A stretch of DNA of 64,000 nucleotides from Pedosphaera parvula Ellin514 (GTDB lineage: Bacteria; Verrucomicrobiota; Verrucomicrobiia; Limisphaerales; Pedosphaeraceae), in NCBI RefSeq assembly GCF_000172555.1, contig NZ_ABOX02000025.1:1-64000 (forward strand), read 5' to 3'. Both the position numbers and the translations under genes were made by a program. The notes beneath the pieces were generated by a model, which was not told where the DNA came from, searched no databases, and saw only the letters and a list, made by a program, of their open reading frames with translations. Below are positions 53,631-61,405 of the stretch, piece by piece (position 1 is the stretch's first letter; each line of letters begins with the position of its first letter).

Positions 53631-53899
53631 TTGAAACCTCTCTTTCGCGATTAACGTAATATTGGAACGAAGACATAAGCCCGCACATTAGCGGACCGGA
53701 GCCATTAGTGGCATCCGGGGACAGCCCGGCCTTTCTACTTCGTTATTTCCTCCGTTGGAACTTCGCATTGGTGGGTGACTAGCGAAAAATTTTTGACGGT
53801 AGGAGTTTCCCTACCAAAGAGGAGGACTTAAGCTTGGTTTTTGTCAAAGGTCGGAGAAATAATTTCCTGACGAGTGACAAATCCAATGGAGGACAAGTC

Positions 53900-53937
53900 G
53901 TCTGCCAACGGGCAGTCACGAAGGATTGTTGGCAGAC
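53900..53937. repeat. 10-bp inverted repeat upstream of the sugar ABC operon
   Basis: GTCTGCCAAC (53900-53909) and GTTGGCAGAC (53928-53937) are perfect complements separated by 18 bases. The spacing is compatible with an RNA hairpin or with a two-site operator; neither can be told from sequence. Confidence 0.55.
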
Positions 53938-54027
53938 CCAAACCAGGGCAGACGCATCCAAATGGGTTCTCCTTTCAGAATGTTTGCCGCCACACCATTT
54001 CTCTCGACACGGAGTCCAATCGTTTCT

Positions 54028-54065
54028 AAAATACCCTTATTGCTCGCTTTCAATAAGGGTATTTT
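54028..54065. terminator. Perfect 15-bp hairpin, probable bidirectional terminator
   Basis: AAAATACCCTTATTG (54028-54042) and CAATAAGGGTATTTT (54051-54065) enclose the loop CTCGCTTT. The stem's own A/T ends give T-runs in both directions (ATTTTATTTT on the plus strand, TTTTAGAAAC on the minus). No annotated gene ends immediately beside it, which is odd for a terminator. Confidence 0.65.
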
Positions 54066-54294
54066 ATTTTGCGTCACGCCAAGTCGTTTGATTATTTGGC
54101 TCAGAGTGGTTTCTCTCAGGGGGGTTTCTATTGGTGACACATCGGCCGTCGCAGAATTTCGGAGTTGCGGCAATTTCCAACACCTGGTGATTTTTGCGCG
54201 GGATTGCGACGGCATTCAGATGCGTTTCCTCGTAGGCCCAAGCGGCGGAGCCTTGCGTTGTAGACGGGGCCTTTGATAGTATAGGGCCAATCAC

Positions 54295-55434
54295 ATGAGT
54301 GCCAATAACAGCCCGGCAACACCGGTGCGCTCGCGCAGACTTCGCTTGCAAGAAGGCGGATTGCTCGTAGTGATTTTGCTTTTGGGGGTGTTGTTGACGG
54401 TTTTTGGCGGTAGTGTGAAGGTGCCCAAGTTCGAAACCAATGCCGAGGGGGAACGGGTGCGGGTCTTCCGCACGAATGAAAGCGGCGACAAAGAGCCGGT
54501 GCTGGTGGAGAAGAATAAATTCCTAAATGCTCAGAATCTGGCGCAGGTGGCCAAGGATACGAGCTTCATTGCAATCATGGCGGTGGGGGCCACCTTCGTC
54601 ATTATTTCCGGCGGGATTGATCTTTCGGTGGGTGCGATCTATGCGCTGGCGTCGGTGTTGGGGGCATTGGTGCTGCAGCGGTGCGGGCCGGAGGGAGCGC
54701 ATGCCGGACTTTCACCCTGGATAAGTGTATCGCTGGGTATGCTTGCTTGTGTGGGAACAGCGGTGCTGTGCGGATTTCTGAACGGCGGAATGATTGTGGC
54801 GCTGCGGGTACATCCATTCATCATCACACTGGGGACGATGGCGATTTTGCGCGGCGTTGCGTTCGTGATTACCAAAGGCCAATCGATTGGCGGGTTTCCC
54901 CAGGCGTTTCGCGACCTGATTCGGTGGGAAATCGGTGACGGACTCAGCCTGGTGCCGCTGGTGGTGATGATCATTGTGACAATCGTGGGCGGGATTTATC
55001 TGGCACGATTGGCGACGGGACGGAGGGTTTACGCAATTGGCGGCAATGAATTAGCCAGCAAATTCAGCGGCATCCAGGTGAACCGGGTGAAGCTGAGTGT
55101 TTACATCATTTCCGGTTTGACGGCGGGGATAGCGGCATTGCTTTCGATTGGCTATTACGGCGGCGCGACCTCCGGCGATGGCCAGGGTTACGAGCTGAAT
55201 GTGATTGCGGCGGCGGTGGTGGGCGGCGCGAGTCTGGCGGGTGGCAAAGGGTCGGCGCTGGGGGCATTGCTGGGAGCGTTGGTGATTCAACTGATTACAA
55301 CTGGCATTGTGATTTTGCAGATCGACCAGAATTACAGCCAAATAATCATGGGGATTGTCGTAATTGTGGCGGTGGTGCTGGATCAATTGAACAATTTACT
55401 GGCGAAGCGTCGGTTGCTTTCGCATTCAAAATGA
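54295..55434 (+). CDS. CUT2-type sugar ABC transporter permease
   Basis: A 379-aa polytopic protein of the RbsC/branched-chain permease family. The N-terminal span (GGLLVVILLLGVLLTVFGG) is followed by an unusual ~55-residue polar loop (KVPKFETNAEGERVRVFRTN) before the usual core: FIAIMAVGATFVIISGGIDL, SVGAIYALASVLGALVL, HPFIITLGTMAILRGVAFVI, VYAIGGNELASKFSGIQVNR, and AAAVVGGASLAGGKGSALGA. These are hallmarks of pentose/hexose/polyol permeases. It is the first gene of the operon with a small peptide, a binding protein, a GDPD and the ATPase. Confidence 0.94.
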   Translation: MSANNSPATPVRSRRLRLQEGGLLVVILLLGVLLTVFGGSVKVPKFETNAEGERVRVFRTNESGDKEPVLVEKNKFLNAQNLAQVAKDTSFIAIMAVGATFVIISGGIDLSVGAIYALASVLGALVLQRCGPEGAHAGLSPWISVSLGMLACVGTAVLCGFLNGGMIVALRVHPFIITLGTMAILRGVAFVITKGQSIGGFPQAFRDLIRWEIGDGLSLVPLVVMIIVTIVGGIYLARLATGRRVYAIGGNELASKFSGIQVNRVKLSVYIISGLTAGIAALLSIGYYGGATSGDGQGYELNVIAAAVVGGASLAGGKGSALGALLGALVIQLITTGIVILQIDQNYSQIIMGIVVIVAVVLDQLNNLLAKRRLLSHSK

Positions 55435-55478
55435 GCGAGTTATCATGCGACAAACCAAACTCCCAACAATAACTTCGC

Positions 55479-55622
55479 ATGAAAATCGTACTCTTCCTGC
55501 TCTGTTTTTTCGCAGCAGTGCTTATAGGCGGCTTTTTGACGGGCCTGATAATGAACTTCAGGGCACGGCGGCGGGCCAGGAGCCAGGGTTCGTCGCCAAC
55601 TATCAAGTCGGATCGGAATTGA
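55479..55622 (+). CDS. Small single-span membrane peptide, 47 aa
   Basis: An ATG at 55479 opens a 47-codon frame: a hydrophobic span IVLFLLCFFAAVLIGGFLTG, then LIMNFRARRRARSQG and a polar tail ending at TGA 55622. The positive-inside rule places the tail in the cytoplasm. It starts 45 bases after the permease stop and ends 46 bases before the substrate-binding protein gene, so the spacing fits an operon member. Purine-rich ACAATAAC precedes it rather than a strong ribosome-binding site. It could be a transporter-associated small protein; it has no recognised family. Confidence 0.5.
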   Translation: MKIVLFLLCFFAAVLIGGFLTGLIMNFRARRRARSQGSSPTIKSDRN

Positions 55623-55667
55623 AATACTTTTAAACCATCAGCAAACCTAAAGATAACCAAACAATTT

Positions 55668-56624
55668 ATGCTAAAGAATCTGCTCACCACCACACTCATG
55701 CTGGGCCTCGCCCTAAGCACGCACGCACAGACGAAGAAGTCTTACACAATCGGGCTCGTCGCCAAGTCGCAAGGCAACCCGGTGTTCCAGGCGGCGCGTG
55801 TTGGCGCAGTGGATGCCGCCAAGGAGCTAGGCAAAAAATACGACATTAATATCAAGATCGATTGGCGCACGCCTAACGAGGAGGATGCGCAGAAACAGGC
55901 GGAGGCAATTGAGCAGTTGGTGCTGGCGGGCGCGGACGGCATTGCGGTGAGTTGCTCGGATGCGAACAAGTTGACCGATGCGATTAATTCGGCGGTAAAG
56001 AATGGCGTGCCGGTGGCCACGTTCGATTCCGATGCGCCAGCAAGCAAGCGGTTTGTTACGTATGGCGTGGACGACATCAAGTGCGGCGAACAGGTGATGG
56101 AGGAATTGGCGAAGGTGATGGGAGGGAAAGGTGTCATTGCAATCCTGGCGGGAAACCAAAATGCGCCCAACCTGCAGAAGCGCGTTCAAGGGGTGAAGAA
56201 TGCGGCCAAAAAATATCCAGGCATCACCATTCGCGACACGTATTACCACAAGGAAACTCCGCAGGATGCGGCTGCAAAAGTCGAACAAGTGATGCAGGCA
56301 AATCCAGACATCACCGGTTGGGCAATGATTGGTGGCTGGCCCCTGTTCACCGACAACGCTTTGAAGTGGCAGGCCGGTACGATTAAGTGTGTGTCAGTGG
56401 ATGCCCTGCCCGCTGAACTGGCCTATCTTAAGAGCGGCCATGTTCAGATTTTATTGGCCCAACAGGTTTATGAATGGGGCTATCGCTCCACGGAACATCT
56501 CATCAACAAGATTCATCTGAAGAAAAATCCGGAGAATGTGAAGGATGTGAGCCCGTTGATTCCGGTCACGAAGGAAAACGTTGATGCTTTCGCCAAGAAC
56601 TGGGAAAAGTGGTTGCCAAAATAA
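55668..56624 (+). CDS. Periplasmic sugar-binding protein of the ABC transporter
   Basis: A 318-aa type I periplasmic binding protein (RbsB/Peripla_BP_4). The signal peptide is NLLTTTLMLGLALSTHAQTK. The body starts YTIGLVAKSQGNPVFQAARV and contains NEEDAQKQAEAIEQLVLAGA, DGIAVSCSDANKLTDAINSA, GVPVATFDSDAPASKRFVTY and GKGVIAILAGNQNAPN, the usual strands and hinge of the family, including the Asp of FDSDAP that typically binds the ligand. It delivers a sugar or polyol to the permease. Ligand identity is not evident; the co-encoded phosphodiesterase suggests a polyol such as glycerol or inositol. Confidence 0.95.
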   Translation: MLKNLLTTTLMLGLALSTHAQTKKSYTIGLVAKSQGNPVFQAARVGAVDAAKELGKKYDINIKIDWRTPNEEDAQKQAEAIEQLVLAGADGIAVSCSDANKLTDAINSAVKNGVPVATFDSDAPASKRFVTYGVDDIKCGEQVMEELAKVMGGKGVIAILAGNQNAPNLQKRVQGVKNAAKKYPGITIRDTYYHKETPQDAAAKVEQVMQANPDITGWAMIGGWPLFTDNALKWQAGTIKCVSVDALPAELAYLKSGHVQILLAQQVYEWGYRSTEHLINKIHLKKNPENVKDVSPLIPVTKENVDAFAKNWEKWLPK

Positions 56625-56659
56625 ATAGTTAATTCTGGAACATCGTTGAATTTATTAAA

Positions 56660-57466
56660 ATGAAGACTCTATTTAATACTGTGCTTGTTGCCAGTCTCTG
56701 TATGTCGTCGTCCACATTTGCTGCTCAGATTGTCGGTCATCGTGGCGCGTCCTTTGATGCGCCGGAGAACACGCTGTCGTCGTTCAAACTGGGGTACAAA
56801 CAAAATGCTGACGCGGATGAACTCGACATTCATCTGACCAAGGATGGCAAGGTCGTTGTCATGCATGATTATGATATGGCCCGCACCGGTGGTGAGAAGC
56901 TAAAGGTTTCCGAACATACGCTGGAGGAGTTGCGCGCCCTGGATATTGGCAAGTGGGGCAAGTGGCAGGGCAAGGGATTTTCCGAGAAGATTCCCCTGCT
57001 GGAGGAAGTGCTTGCCTTGATTCCCGATGGGAAGCGGTTGTTTATCGAAATCAAGTGTGGGCCGGAAGTTCTACCTGAATTGGCGAATGTGCTAAAAAAG
57101 GCGGGGAAGAAGCCCGAGCAAACGGTGATCATTGGTTTCGGTTATGAAACGATGCAGGCAGCCAAGGAGAAATTTCCCAATCTTGAGGTTAATTGGCTGG
57201 TGCAGGCCGACAAAAAGAAGGTGTTTCCGCCGGTGGAAGATTTGATTGCAAAGAGCAAGGCAGCCAAGCTGGATGGTCTTGATCTCAATCAGGGATTCCC
57301 GATTGACAAGCAGTTTGTGGACAAGGTTCATGCCGCCGGACTGAAGCTTTACACCTGGACAGTCGATGATCCGATCGTGGCGAAGGCTGAGGCGGAAGCG
57401 GGAGTGGATGGCATCACCACCAATCGGCCAGGCTGGATGCGCGAACAACTCGCAGCCAAATCTTAA
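56660..57466 (+). CDS. Periplasmic glycerophosphodiester phosphodiesterase
   Basis: A 268-aa exported enzyme (signal peptide VLVASLCMSSSTFAAQ). The GDPD TIM-barrel motifs are complete: IVGHRGASFDAPENTLSSFK (catalytic HR...ENT), DELDIHLTKDGKVVVMHD (E-x-D metal site and catalytic His), and later FIEIKCGPE and LKLYTWTVDDP. It hydrolyses glycerophosphodiesters to glycerol 3-phosphate plus an alcohol (glycerol, inositol, choline or similar). It sits between the binding protein (35 bases) and the ATPase (3 bases) of the sugar transporter, so its product alcohol may be the imported ligand. This link is inferred. Confidence 0.94.
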   Translation: MKTLFNTVLVASLCMSSSTFAAQIVGHRGASFDAPENTLSSFKLGYKQNADADELDIHLTKDGKVVVMHDYDMARTGGEKLKVSEHTLEELRALDIGKWGKWQGKGFSEKIPLLEEVLALIPDGKRLFIEIKCGPEVLPELANVLKKAGKKPEQTVIIGFGYETMQAAKEKFPNLEVNWLVQADKKKVFPPVEDLIAKSKAAKLDGLDLNQGFPIDKQFVDKVHAAGLKLYTWTVDDPIVAKAEAEAGVDGITTNRPGWMREQLAAKS

Positions 57467-57469
57467 TCC

Positions 57470-58966
57470 ATGGCCTATCTCGCTTTTCAAAATATCAACA
57501 AGCGATTTCCCGGCGTGCAGGCGCTTGACCAGGTGAGTTTTGAAATTGAGCGAGGCAGTTGTCATGCGCTCATCGGCGAAAACGGGGCCGGCAAGAGTAC
57601 TTTAGGAAAAATTCTTGCCGGTGTGTACACGGCTGATGAGGGCGGAATGGTGCTGGAAGGCCAGCCCATTTGCCCCACGAATCCTTTGGCGGCCCGCCAC
57701 CTTGGAATTGCGATGGTGCATCAGGAACTGGCGTTTTGTCCGAACCTGAGCGTGGCGGAAAATCTTTGCCTCGGCGATTTACCCCGCCATGCCGGCTGGC
57801 TCGATAAAACAAAGATGCGCAAACTGGCGCGAGCCATGCTGGCTGAAATTGATTGCGATATTAATGTTGATCTCCCGATCAATGAGCTTTCCACCGGTCA
57901 GGAGCAATTGGTTCAAATTGCAGCGGCGCTGGGAACGAAGGCTCAGATCATAGTGATGGATGAGCCGACGAGTTCGCTCTCATTGCACGAAAGTGAAAAT
58001 TTATTTCAACTGCTCGCAAAACTTAAAGAGCGCGGAATCACCATCATCTATGTCTCGCATCGCATGGAGGAGTTGTTCCGGTTATGTGATCACATCACGG
58101 TTTTGCGGGATGGCAAACATGTTTCGACCGAGCCGATCCCTGCGACAAATCCAGAACGCGTGATTCAGCAGATGGTTGGCCGGGAAGTGAAGCAATACAC
58201 CTCGCAGCATTTGCATAAGGACCTGGGTGAGGAGTTGCTGCGAGTGGAGAACCTGTGTTCGCCGGGGAAATTCAAGGATATCAGCTTCACGCTGCGTGCC
58301 GGAGAAATTCTTGGTTTTGCCGGATTGATTGGCGCGGGTCGCAGCGAAGTGGCACAGGCGATTTTTGGCCTGGATGAAAATGCGACGGGCAAAGTCTTCA
58401 TTCATGGGAAGGAATTGGCACTGAGATCAGTGGTCGCCGCTCTTAAGATGGGAATTGGTTTATTGCCGGAAGATCGCAAGCGACTGGGACTGGTGCTCAC
58501 GATGAACTGCCGGGAAAACACGTCGCTTACGATTTTAAACCGATTGAGCAAACTGGGTTTTGTGAGACAAGGCCAAGAACGCTCGATGGTGCAAGGCTAT
58601 GTGGACCGGTTGCATGTCAAAACGCCTTCGATTGACGCACCCGTGGCCGGCCTTAGCGGGGGAAACCAACAAAAAATTGCCCTGGCCAAATGGCTTGCCC
58701 GGCAATGCAAAGTATTGATTGTTGATGAGCCGACACGGGGCGTCGATGTCGGAGCGAAGGCTGAAATCCATCACCTGCTTGACGAACTCGCCTGCCAGGG
58801 ATTGGCCCTGATGGTGATCTCCTCCGAGCTGCCTGAGGTTATGAACCTCAGCCGCCGGATCATCGTCATGCGGCAGGGCGACATCGCGGGAGAACTTGCC
58901 CGCCAGGATTTTTCTCAGACGAATTTAATGCGTCTGATGGCAGGTATTGAGGCAAAGGCTGCGTGA
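57470..58966 (+). CDS. Sugar ABC transporter ATP-binding protein (RbsA-like, two ATPase domains)
   Basis: A 498-aa tandem ATPase. Domain 1 (about residues 1-240) has Walker A GENGAGKST, a signature-like LSTGQEQLVQIAAAL and Walker B IIVMDEPTSSLSLHE. Domain 2 (about 250-498) has a degenerate Walker A GLIGAGRSE, a signature LSGGNQQKIALAKWL and Walker B VLIVDEPTRGVDVGAKAEIH. This is the CUT2 pattern of RbsA, MglA, XylG and related proteins. It starts 3 bases after the GDPD stop and completes the transporter (permease, binding protein, ATPase). Downstream is a convergent LysR regulator. Confidence 0.96.
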   Translation: MAYLAFQNINKRFPGVQALDQVSFEIERGSCHALIGENGAGKSTLGKILAGVYTADEGGMVLEGQPICPTNPLAARHLGIAMVHQELAFCPNLSVAENLCLGDLPRHAGWLDKTKMRKLARAMLAEIDCDINVDLPINELSTGQEQLVQIAAALGTKAQIIVMDEPTSSLSLHESENLFQLLAKLKERGITIIYVSHRMEELFRLCDHITVLRDGKHVSTEPIPATNPERVIQQMVGREVKQYTSQHLHKDLGEELLRVENLCSPGKFKDISFTLRAGEILGFAGLIGAGRSEVAQAIFGLDENATGKVFIHGKELALRSVVAALKMGIGLLPEDRKRLGLVLTMNCRENTSLTILNRLSKLGFVRQGQERSMVQGYVDRLHVKTPSIDAPVAGLSGGNQQKIALAKWLARQCKVLIVDEPTRGVDVGAKAEIHHLLDELACQGLALMVISSELPEVMNLSRRIIVMRQGDIAGELARQDFSQTNLMRLMAGIEAKAA

Positions 58967-58982
58967 GTAGGCGCTTGGCCTG

Positions 58983-59912
58983 CTAGAAAAGAATGTTTTC
59001 CACGAAATTTGTTAAATACTCGGCTTGCTTTCGGTTCTTTCTAACCACGACAACCAGCTCACGAGAAAACTTTTCCTTTAGAGATATTTTTTGCACCGCA
59101 CGCCGGTTAAAATAAATCGGCAGCACCCGATGAGGCACCAGACTTACACCCATTCCGAGCGAAACCAGATTGACGATGACGTCGAAATTGTCCAGTTCCA
59201 TGGCCGGCTCAATTCGCAAGTCATTCTTTGCCAGCCAATGGTGCATGCGCTTGCCTGTATTGCACTCACGGTCAATCGATATCCAGCGTTGAGTCATAAG
59301 CAATTTCCCGGTCTTGATTAAATCGATCTGCTTTCCTTTTCGGGGCAACTGCAGTTGAGGCGGAGCAATGATTGTGAAGTCGTCATTGAATCGATGGGTA
59401 ATCTTCAAACCGCGCGGCAAGTGTGGCGGAGGTGAAAGCAGGGCCACATCCAATTCGTTCTGCTCCACGTTTTGAAGTAACGTTCTGCTGGGTTCCTGGG
59501 CCAACTGGATTTGAACTCCAGGAAACTTTCTCCGGAAGGCAAAGAAGAATCCGGGTAGGTAAGCGAATCCAATTGAGCGTGAGATGCCAACTCGTATCGT
59601 TTGAGGGACCAGTTCAAAGTCTCTTTGGAGTTCCCGTATCGTGCCGTTTACCTCTGCCAATAACGCATCCGACTTTTCAAACAATCTTGCCCCGGCTCTC
59701 GTTAACTTTACGTGGCGGGTGGTACGCTCGAATAGAGTAATTCCCAACCGATCTTCCATGCCACGGATCTGGCGGGTAATGGCGCTTTGCGTTAAACCAG
59801 CCTCCTGTCCCGCCTTGGTGAAACTGCTGCGCCGGGCAACCAGATGAAAGAGATTGAGCTCATATAAATCAAAGGGAGACTTGGCCAGAAACTCATTCAT
59901 ATAATGCATCAT
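58983..59912 (-). CDS. LysR-family transcriptional regulator
   Basis: A 309-aa protein with the N-terminal winged helix-turn-helix: LNLFHLVARRSSFTKAGQEA, GLTQSAITRQIRGMEDRLGI and TLFERTTRHVKLTRAG. The co-inducer-binding domain (about residues 95-300) has IRVGISRSIGFAYLPGFFFA and GMGVSLVPHRVLP. It is divergent from the ferredoxin gene with 83 bases between the starts, so it probably regulates that gene; regulation of the convergent ABC operon is less likely. The ligand is unknown. Confidence 0.93.
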   Translation of the reverse strand: MMHYMNEFLAKSPFDLYELNLFHLVARRSSFTKAGQEAGLTQSAITRQIRGMEDRLGITLFERTTRHVKLTRAGARLFEKSDALLAEVNGTIRELQRDFELVPQTIRVGISRSIGFAYLPGFFFAFRRKFPGVQIQLAQEPSRTLLQNVEQNELDVALLSPPPHLPRGLKITHRFNDDFTIIAPPQLQLPRKGKQIDLIKTGKLLMTQRWISIDRECNTGKRMHHWLAKNDLRIEPAMELDNFDVIVNLVSLGMGVSLVPHRVLPIYFNRRAVQKISLKEKFSRELVVVVRKNRKQAEYLTNFVENILF

Positions 59913-59995
59913 TTTAATGCCATTAATGAATTTTTAGCAAATACCTTCCACGAGTAGGCTCCAGAAGCTGGTTTGAAAACTATACAAAGAAAATT

Positions 59996-60226
59996 ATGGC
60001 AAACTTAAAAGAGCGACATCCTGAGAATGTTCCTGGCCCTTGGTATGTCGACACAAGCTGCATTCAATGTGGACTTTGCAGCGAATACGCGCCCGCGAGT
60101 TTTCGCGAAAGCCCGGACGGAACTCAGAATATTGTGCACCATCAACCCATCACCAACAACCAAATCAATGCCGCACTTGAGGTGAAAGAAGGCTGTCCAG
60201 TCGATGCAATTGGAAATGACGGCTGA
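59996..60226 (+). CDS. Small 4Fe-4S ferredoxin
   Basis: A 76-aa ferredoxin with cysteines in TSCIQCGLCSEYAPA (C-x2-C-x2-C) and a fourth in EGCPVDAIG, giving a single [4Fe-4S] cluster of the C-x2-C-x2-C...CP type. The mono-cluster form is common in bacteria. It starts with a promoter region shared with the divergent LysR gene. Its redox partner is not adjacent; the convergent threonine aldolase gene begins one base past its stop on the other strand. Confidence 0.9.
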   Translation: MANLKERHPENVPGPWYVDTSCIQCGLCSEYAPASFRESPDGTQNIVHHQPITNNQINAALEVKEGCPVDAIGNDG

Positions 60227-61279
60227 TTAGAGCTTTTCAGCCAGGCTCTTTGCATCCGCTACAAACGCATCCACGTCTTCTTCGGTGGTGTCCCAACTGC
60301 ACATGAGACGGGCATCATCGGGGCTGACGTGGGTATAAAATTTCCAGCCTTTTTCGTATAAGCCTTTGATGACGGCTTGGGGCATCCTTACAAAAACGCC
60401 GTTTGTTTCGCAGGGGAATGAAATCTTGAGTTTAGGTATCCCTGCAAGAGCTGTCTCCAGACGTTTCGCCATCGAGTTCGCATGGCGCGCGTGACGCAAC
60501 CAGGCGTCATTCTGCAACATGCCAACCCATGAAGCCGAGAGGAAGCGCATCTTGGAAGCGAGTTGGCCGGCTTGTTTGCAGCGGTAATCAAATTCCTTTG
60601 CCAGTTCTGTATCAAAGAAAACCACCGCTTCACCCACTGCCATGCCGTTCTTTGTGCCACCGAAACAGAGGACGTCCACTCCCGCCTGCCAGGTGATCTC
60701 CTTGGGGCTGACACCAAGCGAAGCAACCGCATTGGCGAAACGGGCGCCATCCATGTGCACACGCAGGCCAAAGCGTTTACCGGTATCGATGACTTTGTGC
60801 AACTCATCCAGGGAATAAATGGTTCCCATTTCGGTCGCCTGGGTGATGCTCAGAGCACGCGGTTTAGGGTAATGAACATCGGTTCGCTTCATCACGGCGC
60901 CTTCAATTGCCTTGGATTCAATTTTGCCGTCCTTCCCCGACAAAAGGAGGACCTTGCTGCCGTTGGAATAAAATTCAGGAGCACCACACTCAGCCGTTTC
61001 GACATGAGCATGCTCGTGGCAAAGGATACTGTGATAGGATTGACACAATGAAGCGAGCGCTAGGGAATTGGCGGCTGTTCCGTTAAAAACGAAAAACACT
61101 TCGCACTTGGTTTCAAATACATCCCGGATCATGTCGGAGGCCTTGGCAGTCCAGGGATCGTTGCCATAACCGGGTGCATGACCACGATTTGCTTCAGCCA
61201 GGGCGGCAAAGGCTTCGGGACAAATTCCCGAATTGTTATCACTGGCAAATTGGCGGCGTGTCTGAAATTCGGCTTTCAT
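60227..61279 (-). CDS. Low-specificity threonine aldolase-like PLP enzyme
   Basis: 350 aa from the ATG at 61279 (MKAEFQTRRQFASDNNS); an in-frame extension to 61366 lacks family similarity. It cleaves L-threonine/allo-threonine to glycine and acetaldehyde using pyridoxal phosphate. Signatures are FASDNNSGICPEAFAALAEA, VFFVFNGTAANSLALASLCQ, CHEHAHVETAECGAPEFYSN, LRVHMDGARFANAVASLGVS (Asp that holds the pyridine N), and the PLP Lys in VLCFGGTKNGMAVGEAVVFF. Length and order are typical. It is convergent with the ferredoxin and divergent from the dehydrogenase at 61406. Confidence 0.93.
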   Translation of the reverse strand: MKAEFQTRRQFASDNNSGICPEAFAALAEANRGHAPGYGNDPWTAKASDMIRDVFETKCEVFFVFNGTAANSLALASLCQSYHSILCHEHAHVETAECGAPEFYSNGSKVLLLSGKDGKIESKAIEGAVMKRTDVHYPKPRALSITQATEMGTIYSLDELHKVIDTGKRFGLRVHMDGARFANAVASLGVSPKEITWQAGVDVLCFGGTKNGMAVGEAVVFFDTELAKEFDYRCKQAGQLASKMRFLSASWVGMLQNDAWLRHARHANSMAKRLETALAGIPKLKISFPCETNGVFVRMPQAVIKGLYEKGWKFYTHVSPDDARLMCSWDTTEEDVDAFVADAKSLAEKL

Positions 61280-61405
61280 TCGAGGGCATCTTAGCGTGAC
61301 GTTCACCAGTTTAAAGCGGATTGTGACACTGATGAGTTTACTTTTTTCTTTGCCAATCCGCCGCACCTGTCATTGTGTTGGACCATTCTCATTAAGGAAA
61401 AAGAT

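Larger units (their letters stand above)
53631..54294. other. Intergenic region rich in inverted repeats
   Basis: No coding frame is convincing, although both strands are open in 53926-54351. Three hairpins stand out: GGTAGG/CCTACC at 53798-53815, GTCTGCCAAC/GTTGGCAGAC at 53900-53937, and a perfect 15-bp stem at 54028-54065. The region separates a minus-strand gene from the plus-strand sugar ABC operon and should contain that operon's promoter near 54230-54294. One of the inverted repeats could be an operator. Confidence 0.5.

Noticed and set aside
53926-54351. Overlapping plus- and minus-strand frames before the ABC operon
   Set aside because: Both run through the perfect 15-bp hairpin and show no domain or signal sequence.
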